Position numbers and translations under genes: made by a program
Shown: one piece after another, positions 1 to 5,329 of the stretch
Position numbering within the stretch: position 1 is the first letter of the stretch
How the letters are laid out: every line of letters starts with the position of its first letter
The notes under the pieces: model-generated
The model's input: the letters and a program-made list of their open reading frames with translations, nothing else
Told to the model about the DNA's origin: nothing
The model's database searches: none
From: Actinomycetota bacterium
GTDB lineage: Bacteria; Actinomycetota; Acidimicrobiia; IMCC26256; PALSA-610
Assembly: GCA_005779345.1 (NCBI GenBank)
Contig: SXJQ01000220.1
Span: forward strand, 1-7,320
DNA length: 7,320 nucleotides
Direction of reading: 5' to 3'

Positions 1-250
1 ACACCGCGAGGCTCTCGTCGGGCTCGACGAAGGTGCCCTGCGACACGATCTGGACCGTCGCGAGCTTGACGTCCTTGTAGTCGTCGATCGCGCCGGACCC
101 GTCGGTGGACCCGTCGTCGGACGCGGTGGTCGTGTCGCCGGACTCGGGATCGTCGCTGCCGCCGCACGCGGCCCCGAGCATTGCGAGGGCGAGACTCAAG
201 ACTGCGGTCTTCCGCCCGAACGAGTTGCGGAGGATCGGGGCTCGACGCAT
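1..250 (-). CDS. Lipoprotein, N-terminal part; probable trypsin-like (S1C) serine protease
   Basis: Only the first 83 codons are visible and the gene continues past the left edge. The ATG at 250-248 has a GGAG Shine-Dalgarno sequence (258-261) seven bases upstream. Residues 1-28 form a lipoprotein signal: basic start (MRRAPILRNSFGRK), hydrophobic core, then LGAAC with the lipid-bearing cysteine at 29. Gly at -3 makes this a slightly imperfect lipobox. An Asp/Ser/Thr/Gly-rich tether follows to about residue 55. The mature part starts YKDVKLATVQIVSQGTFVEP. From memory this matches the opening of actinobacterial and chloroflexal trypsin-like lipoproteins, in which a GSGSGF/TNxHV segment follows. 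The catalytic His, Asp and Ser all lie outside the window, so the protease call is inference. A solute-binding lipoprotein is the main alternative. It lies downstream of the Calx-beta gene on the same strand but is separated from it by a strong stem-loop, so it probably has its own promoter, which I cannot identify. Confidence 0.6.
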   Translation of the reverse strand, partial: MRRAPILRNSFGRKTAVLSLALAMLGAACGGSDDPESGDTTTASDDGSTDGSGAIDDYKDVKLATVQIVSQGTFVEPDESLAV

Positions 251-360
251 GGCGTTGCTCCAGTGGGAGTTGATCGGCCGCGGTCGCGCGGTCGTCCTTC
301 GAGCATGACACACCGGAACCACGGGAAGGCGCACCATGTGGCCGGTTTCGTCGAACATGA
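251..360. other. Intergenic stretch upstream of the protease-like lipoprotein
   Basis: The gap between the lipoprotein start and the stem-loop holds the GGAG ribosome binding site at 258-261 and no convincing -10/-35 pair on either strand. No conserved-looking ORF is present. Confidence 0.4.
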
Positions 361-403
361 GAACGGCGACCCCCCGCCAGGCTGAGGAGGGGGATCGCCG
401 TTC
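361..403 (-). terminator. Strong stem-loop terminator after the Calx-beta protein gene
   Basis: GAACGGCGA (361-369) pairs with TCGCCGTTC (395-403), and CCCCC (370-374) pairs with GGGGG (389-393). Only A394 is bulged, giving 14 base pairs around a 14-base loop. It starts 39 bases past the TGA stop of the minus-strand gene. There is no U-tract on the minus-strand side (TCATGTTCG follows), as is common for actinobacterial terminators. The near-perfect symmetry means it could act in either direction. Confidence 0.75.
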
Positions 404-441
404 CGTGACCCCGGACGTGGGTGGCGGGTGGTGGTCCGGGA

Positions 442-2703
442 TCAGCCCTCGTCGTCGACGATCGAGACGGTCGCGCCACCGTGGTGGATCGGCACGGCAC
501 CGGCATCGTCGACGAGCACGGAGAGCGACTCGCCGAGCGTCTCGACGCTGGTGTCTCCGTTGACCGTGATGGTGATCACGCCGGTGGTCTTCCCCGCGAG
601 GATCTTGATCGTGCCCTTCTTCGACGTGAAGTCGGAGCCGGCCGCGGCCGAACCGTCGACGGAGTGATAGCGGACGAACGTGTCGGTCGGCTGCGCGCTC
701 GACATGGTCACGACGACCGTGACGACCGCGGTCCCGGTGCTGCCCTCGACCGTGGTCGCGTCGCCGACGCCGACCCCCGCGAAGGCGAGTCCGTCGTCGT
801 CGACGATCGTGCCGAGCACGACGTCGTGGTCGGTCGCGATCCCGGTACCGCCGGTGCCGTCGATCAGCACGCGGAACGTCTCGTCGCCCTCGGCGATCGC
901 ATCGCCGGAGACCGCGACCGTGATCTTGGCCGAGGTCGCGCCGGCCGCGATGTTCACGGTCCCCGCCTTGGCGGTGTAGTCGCTCCCAGCGGTCGCGGTG
1001 GCGTCGGCGGTGTGATACTCGACCGGCGTCGCGACGGCCTGCGGCGCCGACAGGCGCACCGTGAACGCGGCGTTCTGCGTTCCGCCGTTGCCCTCGAACA
1101 GCGTCGCGGCACCGAGGGTCACCGAGGGCGCCCCGGCGGTGTCGTCGTCGTTGATCACGGCGCCGGAGGTCGCGGTGCCGAGGGCGATGGTGCCCGGGGT
1201 GATCGCGTTCAGGTCGATCCCGAACGTCTCGTCGCCTTCGACGACATCGTCACCGAGGATCCGTACCGAGATGCTCGCGGTCGTGCGACCGGCGGCGATT
1301 CGGGCGCTGCCCGACTTGGCGGTGTAGTCGCTCCCCGCAGTCGCGGTGCCGTCGGCCGTGGAGTAGTTCACCATCGTCGTCGTCGGTTGTGCGGCGGTGA
1401 GCGCAACCGTGAACTTCATCGACTTACCCGTCCCCGCCTTGCCTTCGACGATCGCCGCGTCGGCGACGTACACGGTGGGGTCGTCGGGATAGAAGGTCGC
1501 GGTCACGGGGGTGATCGCGCTCACGCTGACGGTGCACGTCGCGGCGCTGCCCGAACAGGCACCACTCCACGATCGGAGGTGGAAGCCGGGGCTCGGGTTC
1601 GCGGTGAGCGTCACTGCGGTTCCGGAATCGACGACCGTGAAGCACGAGGTTCCACAGTCGATGCCGACCTCGGGGTCGGCGCTCGGGATCGTTCCGCTCG
1701 TGACCGTTCCGCCGGAGTCGCCACTCGTCGGGCCCGTGTAGACCGAGACGTTGAGCGGGCTACGGGCGTTGGTCGCGGTCGCGAGGTCGGCGGAGAACAT
1801 CTGGCGGGCGAGCCGCGTGGCGCCGATGAAGTTGGTGCAGTCGTTCGCGCCGCCGAGGCCGTCGCAGGCGGGCGTGTGACTGTCGTCGTAGGGACCCGTG
1901 TACGCGTAGGTGTCGACGACCATGATGCTGGCCTCGTCGGCCGCGGAGACCGGGTCGTCGTCGGCGAGGCTGTTGCCGCCGTCGATCAACTCGAACTGGC
2001 CGTCGAGCATCGAGTTCGCGATCGTCTCCTGCACGACGACGTTGCCGCCCATGAGGTCGTCGAGCGTGACGTTCTCGTCACTCGACGCCGTGAAGCGCTG
2101 CGCCCAGACCGCGTCGGGCCGGTCCTGGCCCGGCTCGGGCGGCTCGGCGTTCTCGATCTCTTGGCGCACGACCTCGCCCTGCGGGGTCGGGACGACGACC
2201 GCTCGCGGCGAAGGGGGCGGAGGGATCGGGTAGTGGTTGCCTTCGGTCGAGCCGCCGTACTCGATCAACGTCCCGGGGTGCAGGTCGTCCTCGCAGAGCC
2301 ACGAGTAACGCTGGACACCGGCGGGCGCGTTCAGCGAGATGCCGAAGTGCTCGACCGCGCCGATCGCGGTCGTCGCCGACCATGTGCCGGCGTTGTAGGT
2401 CGCGGCGTACTTCACGCGCACGCCGGGGTGCCCCGACGGGAAGGTCGCGTTCTGGATCGACGACGCGTTGCCGTACCGCCAGTTGTGGTACGTGTAGACG
2501 ACGTTGACGTCGTTGATGTCTTCGATCTCGACCTCGAAGCCGTGGCACGGCCGGTCGGTCGTGTCGGCGACGTCGAAGTTGCTGGCCCAGCCGAGGATCG
2601 TCGGTGGCGACGCGTCGGCTGGTGCGACTCCGAGCGAGCCGACGATGCCGGCCGCGAGGAGTGAGGCGACGAGCACGCGCCGCGTGCCCTGACGAACGTT
2701 CAT
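442..2703 (-). CDS. Large secreted protein with InlB-like repeat and three Calx-beta domains
   Basis: The product is 753 residues from the ATG at 2703. Residues 1-31 are a Sec signal peptide (basic NVRQGTRR, hydrophobic core, cleavage after ADA). About 32-156 is an unrecognised domain rich in Tyr, Trp and Asn, including GWASNFDV, CHGFEVEIEDI and EHFGISL. A Pro-rich linker (PIPPPPSP) follows at about 159-166. About 170-325 is a second unrecognised region (DDLMGGNVVVQETIANSMLDG) with Cys280 and Cys289. About 332-404 is an InlB-like/bacterial repeat with Cys350, 354, 383 and 390 and the typical FHLRSWSGACSG core. From about 411 to the end are three Calx-beta domains with GSDYT/GSDFT and terminal VxNDDD/VDDD/VDDE motifs, each 116 residues apart. 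Calx-beta domains usually bind calcium and serve in adhesion or matrix contacts. No enzyme motif, LPXTG signal or C-terminal membrane helix is seen, so attachment to the cell is unclear. Function is unknown; a surface or matrix adhesin-like role is inference. Confidence 0.9.
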   Translation of the reverse strand: MNVRQGTRRVLVASLLAAGIVGSLGVAPADASPPTILGWASNFDVADTTDRPCHGFEVEIEDINDVNVVYTYHNWRYGNASSIQNATFPSGHPGVRVKYAATYNAGTWSATTAIGAVEHFGISLNAPAGVQRYSWLCEDDLHPGTLIEYGGSTEGNHYPIPPPPSPRAVVVPTPQGEVVRQEIENAEPPEPGQDRPDAVWAQRFTASSDENVTLDDLMGGNVVVQETIANSMLDGQFELIDGGNSLADDDPVSAADEASIMVVDTYAYTGPYDDSHTPACDGLGGANDCTNFIGATRLARQMFSADLATATNARSPLNVSVYTGPTSGDSGGTVTSGTIPSADPEVGIDCGTSCFTVVDSGTAVTLTANPSPGFHLRSWSGACSGSAATCTVSVSAITPVTATFYPDDPTVYVADAAIVEGKAGTGKSMKFTVALTAAQPTTTMVNYSTADGTATAGSDYTAKSGSARIAAGRTTASISVRILGDDVVEGDETFGIDLNAITPGTIALGTATSGAVINDDDTAGAPSVTLGAATLFEGNGGTQNAAFTVRLSAPQAVATPVEYHTADATATAGSDYTAKAGTVNIAAGATSAKITVAVSGDAIAEGDETFRVLIDGTGGTGIATDHDVVLGTIVDDDGLAFAGVGVGDATTVEGSTGTAVVTVVVTMSSAQPTDTFVRYHSVDGSAAAGSDFTSKKGTIKILAGKTTGVITITVNGDTSVETLGESLSVLVDDAGAVPIHHGGATVSIVDDEG
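448..1473 (-). repeat. Three tandem Calx-beta coding repeats, 348-base period
   Basis: The repeats lie roughly at 1473-1135, 1128-790 and 789-448 in coding order. Equivalent GSDYT/GSDFT codons are exactly 116 codons apart in both intervals. Repeats one and two keep an identical 21-base block at 1315-1335 and 967-987, while repeat three (around 621-641) has diverged in both DNA and protein. The repeats also share A-G-x-T/A-T-x2-I-x-V and G-D-x3-E-G-D-E-T-F, the latter degenerate in the last copy. Confidence 0.85.
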
Positions 2704-2708
2704 GTGGA

Positions 2709-2714
2709 CCCCCT
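2709..2714 (-). promoter_or_regulatory. Ribosome binding site AGGGGG choosing the ATG start
   Basis: AGGGGG sits five bases before the ATG at 2703. An in-frame GTG six codons upstream (2721) also has a G-rich element (AGGGTGG) in front of it, so a 759-residue version is possible. The ATG is preferred because it is the stronger start codon and begins a canonical signal peptide directly. Confidence 0.55.
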
Positions 2715-2761
2715 GGATCACCGCGTACCACCCTGACTACCCGGCCGCGAACTTGTCGCGA

Positions 2762-2767
2762 AACCTA
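2762..2767 (-). promoter_or_regulatory. Possible -10 element (TAGGTT) for the Calx-beta protein gene
   Basis: On the minus strand TAGGTT fits the actinobacterial TAnnnT -10 pattern. It would start transcription near 2755, giving a leader of about 50 bases before the ATG. No good -35 is seen at the proper distance. The whole 2704-2880 gap otherwise holds only the weak hairpin next to the esterase stop. Confidence 0.3.
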
Positions 2768-2843
2768 CGGAAGCACGATTGGAGACCTTCCCCCGAGACG
2801 TCCAAGACCTGGTCAAGAACGGCGCCGACGGATGACGCGACCG

Positions 2844-2879
2844 CGCCGGGACCACCGATGGCAGCGGCACCACCCGGCG
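2844..2879 (-). terminator. Weak hairpin directly after the esterase stop codon
   Basis: CGCCGGG (2844-2850) and CCCGGCG (2873-2879) form a perfect 7-base-pair stem one base past the TAG stop. The 22-base loop can partly pair internally. There is no U-tract. It may be only a partial terminator, leaving readthrough into the Calx-beta gene possible. Confidence 0.35.
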
Positions 2880-2880
2880 G

Positions 2881-3885
2881 CTAACGGCCCTCGAACCAGT
2901 CCCACATCACGCGGGTCGCGTCGATCTCGTCGGTGACCGGGCCGAGGCGGGCGACGTCGATCGATCCCGGCCACGTGTGGCCACCGCCGACGATGCGATG
3001 GAAAGCGATCGGCGCCTCGCACCCCGACCAGTCGAGCCGTACGACCTCGGGGCTCAGTACCGTCTCGGTCGGCCCGGCGGAGCAGCGATGGTGCTCGGCC
3101 CAGGCCGCGGCGGTCTCCTCGGCCGGTGCGACCGGGAGTCCGTTGCCTGCACCGCCGGCATTCACGGTGCCGCCCGCGTAGGGGACGACGACGTCGTCGG
3201 TGCTGTGGAAGATCACCATCGGCCGGGGCGTCGACGCCGCGCACACGGCGGGAACGTAGAAGTCGGCGGCGACGAGCCCGAACCCGCGGAACGTGTCGGA
3301 CGCCTCGCACGCCAGCGACGCCGACATCGCGGATCCGCTCGACATCCCCGCGGCGTACACGCGCTCGGGGTCGACACATGCGTCGGTGACGAGGTCGGCC
3401 ACGATCGCGCGGGCGAAGGCAACGTCGTCGGGGGTCCCGAGATAACGCCACTGGCGGACCGCGCCGTCGACACCGTTGGGCGTCGCGACGACGAAGCCCT
3501 CGGCCTCGCCGAGCGCGTCGAACCCGCCGTAGACAGCCTGTTCGACCATGTTCGATCCCGCGCCGTGGAAGCTGACGACGAGCGCCATCGTGGCGGCCGG
3601 GGCCGACGGAATCCGCACGAGGAACTCGCGCTCGACGCCGGCGACGGTGAGCGTGCGGGTCGCAGAACCGGGCGCGAGTCCGCCGCCGAGGGCGCACGTC
3701 GCCGGTGCGGTCGTGCCGGTCGTGCCGGAGGTGCTGGTGGCCGCGCTCGACGATGACTCCGTGCTCGACGGCGACGAATCCGCCGCGTCGTCACTCGAAC
3801 AGGAAGCGAGGAGCACGCCGAGGATCGTCGCGGCACCGACGACATGCCGGACGCGCACGCGACGCGCCAGCCGGGCGACCCTCAC
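2881..3885 (-). CDS. Lipoprotein esterase, PHB-depolymerase/LpqC-like alpha/beta hydrolase
   Basis: The product is 334 residues from the GTG at 3885. Residues 1-28 are a lipoprotein signal with a clean LLASC lipobox (Cys29), followed by a Ser/Thr tether (SSPSSTESSSSAATSTSGTT). The mature domain is an alpha/beta hydrolase of the esterase/PHB depolymerase (COG3509-like) group. It has the oxyanion-hole strand VVSFHGAGSN (His107-Gly108), nucleophile elbow GMSSG with Ser182, acidic residue in FHSTDDVVVPY (Asp231) and catalytic His303 in VGGGHTWPG. All triad residues are intact and length fits the family. Family members hydrolyse short-chain polyesters, feruloyl or acetyl esters; the substrate here cannot be read from sequence. 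I chose the GTG because it overlaps the upstream TGA as GTGA. A start at 3930 would add 15 Arg-rich residues ahead of the signal peptide. Translation probably depends on coupling, since no Shine-Dalgarno sequence is seen. Confidence 0.9.
   Translation of the reverse strand: MRVARLARRVRVRHVVGAATILGVLLASCSSDDAADSSPSSTESSSSAATSTSGTTGTTAPATCALGGGLAPGSATRTLTVAGVEREFLVRIPSAPAATMALVVSFHGAGSNMVEQAVYGGFDALGEAEGFVVATPNGVDGAVRQWRYLGTPDDVAFARAIVADLVTDACVDPERVYAAGMSSGSAMSASLACEASDTFRGFGLVAADFYVPAVCAASTPRPMVIFHSTDDVVVPYAGGTVNAGGAGNGLPVAPAEETAAAWAEHHRCSAGPTETVLSPEVVRLDWSGCEAPIAFHRIVGGGHTWPGSIDVARLGPVTDEIDATRVMWDWFEGR
3882..3885 (-). promoter_or_regulatory. GTGA stop-start overlap (translational coupling)
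   Basis: The TGA of the NYN-LOTUS gene (3884-3882) and the GTG of the esterase gene (3885-3883) share bases. The sequence just upstream (GTCCCCTCGCACC) has no Shine-Dalgarno element, so reinitiation by ribosomes leaving the first gene is the likely route. Confidence 0.65.
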
Positions 3886-4964
3886 GGTGCGAGGGGACGC
3901 AGCACGTAGTCCTCGGCCGCGGCATCCCACTCCATCTCGACGAGCCCGCGGGCCCGCGCTGCCTTGCAGAACTGCAGGAATCCACCGAACCCGAACTGCT
4001 TCTCGCTGAACGAGGGATCCGCCTTGCGCAACTGGGTCTTGAGGCCCGACAGGTGTGGCGCTCCCGACTTGGTGTCGAGGCGCGCGACGAGATCGCGCAG
4101 CGCGAGGAACGCCTGTTGTTCGTCGCCCGTCTCGGCCGGGAACCCGACCTCCGGGTCGCCCGTCGCCGCGCCTTGTGTGAGCGACACGACCTGGCGCTGT
4201 TCGAGGTGACGGAGCAACTCACCGAAGCCACGGAACCCGTAGGTCGTCTCGTTGAAGGTCGGATCCTTGCGCAACAACGCGCGCTTCAACTGCGACGCGA
4301 GCACCGGGCCGCCGGAACTCCGTTCGAGTCCCGCGAGCGTGCGCGTGACGATCCCGCCGAGCTCGGCCTGGTCGTCGCCCGCCGGCGCGACGGTCTCGGC
4401 GACCGTCGGTTCGCGCTCGGTGGCGGTGGGTTCGGCGGCCTTGGGGCGGCCGCCGCGGTTGCTGCGGCGCACGACCTTGGTGAGGTCGACGCCGTCGAGT
4501 CGTTCGTAGAACAAGAACTCGTCGCAGGCAGGCGGGAGCAGCGCGCTCGTCGAGGCCTCGACGCCGATGCCGATGACTCGCCGGTTGAGCTCGCGCAGCT
4601 TGTGCACCAGCGGGGTGAAGTCGGAATCACCGGTGCCGAGGACGAACGTCGTGATGTAGTCGCGCTCGAAGCACAGCTCGATCGCGTCGACGGCCATCTT
4701 GATGTCGGCCGCGTTCTTGCGCACCGAGCCCATTCGTTGCGGGATCTCGATCAGCTCGACGTGGTGCCGCGTGAGCATCCGCCGGTCGTCGTCGAAGCGG
4801 GTCCAGTCGGCGTAGGCGCGCCGGACCACGACGCGCCCGCGTTCTGCGAGCGCGTCGGCGATCGGGCGGAAGTCGAGGTGGTCGATCCTGAGTTGCTCTT
4901 CGGCGCCGATCGCGAGGTTCTCGTAGTCGAGGAACAGTGCGATGCGCTCTTCGTCCTGCGTCAC
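3882..4964 (-). CDS. NYN-domain (PIN-like) RNase-type protein with two OST-HTH/LOTUS domains
   Basis: The product is 360 residues, cytoplasmic, with no signal peptide. Residues 7-155 are an NYN/DUF88 (LabA-like) domain with its acidic metal site visible: IALFLDYEN (Asp13, Asn16), NAADIKMAVD (Asp87, Asp93) and LGTGDSDF (Asp113, Asp115). A charged linker (about 166-198, with RGGRPK) leads to two LOTUS/OST-HTH domains at about 203-262 and 283-357. Both carry the same core, K-D-P-T-F-N-E-x2-Y-G-F-x-G-F in the first and A-D-P-S-F-S-E-x2-F-G-F-x-G-F in the second, so they arose by duplication. NYN domains are metal-dependent RNA nucleases in characterised relatives, and LOTUS domains bind RNA or G-quadruplexes in some proteins, so RNA processing or decay is the likely role; the target is unknown. 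GTG at 4964 is the most upstream start possible, because an in-frame TAG lies four codons before it. The gene overlaps the downstream esterase gene. Confidence 0.93.
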   Translation of the reverse strand: MTQDEERIALFLDYENLAIGAEEQLRIDHLDFRPIADALAERGRVVVRRAYADWTRFDDDRRMLTRHHVELIEIPQRMGSVRKNAADIKMAVDAIELCFERDYITTFVLGTGDSDFTPLVHKLRELNRRVIGIGVEASTSALLPPACDEFLFYERLDGVDLTKVVRRSNRGGRPKAAEPTATEREPTVAETVAPAGDDQAELGGIVTRTLAGLERSSGGPVLASQLKRALLRKDPTFNETTYGFRGFGELLRHLEQRQVVSLTQGAATGDPEVGFPAETGDEQQAFLALRDLVARLDTKSGAPHLSGLKTQLRKADPSFSEKQFGFGGFLQFCKAARARGLVEMEWDAAAEDYVLRPLAP

Positions 4965-4970
4965 GCTCGG

Positions 4971-4976
4971 ACCCTA
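4971..4976 (-). promoter_or_regulatory. Candidate -10 (TAGGGT), leaderless start of the NYN-LOTUS gene
   Basis: TAGGGT fits TAnnnT and ends six bases before the GTG at 4964, a spacing suited to leaderless transcription. The AGGG inside it could instead be a Shine-Dalgarno sequence seven bases from the GTG; sequence alone does not decide. No convincing -35 is seen. It lies in the 86-base divergent gap 4965-5050. Confidence 0.4.
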
Positions 4977-5037
4977 TCCCTGCCTCCTCGGCCCTGCGTC
5001 TCGACCCGTGGGCCGTGCAGCGGTCCGCCTACGACCC

Positions 5038-5043
5038 TACGAT
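5038..5043 (+). promoter_or_regulatory. Candidate -10 (TACGAT), leaderless start of the DUF2277 gene
   Basis: TACGAT is followed by seven bases (CCGACCC) and then the ATG at 5051. No Shine-Dalgarno sequence exists upstream of this ATG. Transcription starting at the A of the ATG would give a leaderless mRNA covering DUF2277 and the following lipoprotein gene. Confidence 0.5.
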
Positions 5044-5050
5044 CCGACCC

Positions 5051-5326
5051 ATGTGCAGGAACATCACCGAGCTCCGCGGTCTCGAGCCGCCGGCGACCGT
5101 CGAGGAGATCGATGCGGCCGCGATGCAGTTCGTCCGCAAGGTCACCGGCGTCACCCGACCCGGGATCGAGGCCGCGGCCGCGATGAGTGAGGCGGCGGGC
5201 GAGATCGCTGCGATCACCGCGGCGTTGTTGCAGCGGATGCCACCCAGACGGGTTCCGCCCAAGTCGCTGCCGCCGCTGCGACGGCCCGAGGTGCGCGCAC
5301 GCCTCGGCCTCGACGCGCAGGCCTGA
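5051..5326 (+). CDS. DUF2277 family protein
   Basis: A small cytoplasmic protein of 91 residues. It has the family hallmark MCRNI at the N-terminus, then LEPPATVEEIDAAAMQFVRKVTGVTRP. The invariant-looking N-terminus fixes the start at 5051, even though the frame is open back to 4937. The middle (about 36-62) is Ala-rich and probably helical, and the tail (63-91) is rich in Pro and Arg. The length is normal for DUF2277. No function is established for the family; the conserved Cys2-Arg3-Asn4 suggests a functional N-terminus, possibly metal- or nucleotide-related, but that is a guess. It is the first gene of a likely two-gene unit, ending three bases before the next start codon. Confidence 0.9.
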   Translation: MCRNITELRGLEPPATVEEIDAAAMQFVRKVTGVTRPGIEAAAAMSEAAGEIAAITAALLQRMPPRRVPPKSLPPLRRPEVRARLGLDAQA

Positions 5327-5329
5327 CCG

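Noticed and set aside
448..1473. Evenly spaced repeats as a possible CRISPR or non-coding array
   Set aside because: The period is 348 bases and in frame, and the repeats translate to Calx-beta domains.
1708..1722. GDSGG motif in the Calx-beta protein (residues 328-332), resembling the trypsin active-site serine
   Set aside because: It lies in a Gly/Ser/Thr-rich linker just before the InlB-like repeat, with no matching catalytic His or Asp motif upstream; chance similarity.
421..2664. Long plus-strand open frame (747 codons) antisense to the Calx-beta gene
   Set aside because: Its translation is dominated by Arg, Gly, Asp and Val with no domain, and the opposite strand encodes clear Calx-beta domains and a signal peptide. 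GC-rich codon bias leaves such antisense frames open.
2702..2884. Small plus-strand frame in the gap between the esterase and Calx-beta genes
   Set aside because: It starts inside the Calx-beta gene's ribosome site region, has no recognisable sequence and covers the likely promoter of that gene.
2977..3756. Plus-strand frames opposite the esterase gene
   Set aside because: The minus strand carries an intact catalytic triad and lipobox; the plus-strand translations are Arg/Gly-rich and without domains.
2881..4964. NYN nuclease neighbourhood as a defence system
   Set aside because: The partner is a lipoprotein esterase; there is no ATPase, methylase, reverse transcriptase, toxin partner or mobile element nearby to support a defence role.
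4937..5050. Upstream extension of the DUF2277 gene to 4937
   Set aside because: The family begins at MCRNI, encoded from 5051, and the extension would overlap the divergent NYN-LOTUS start.
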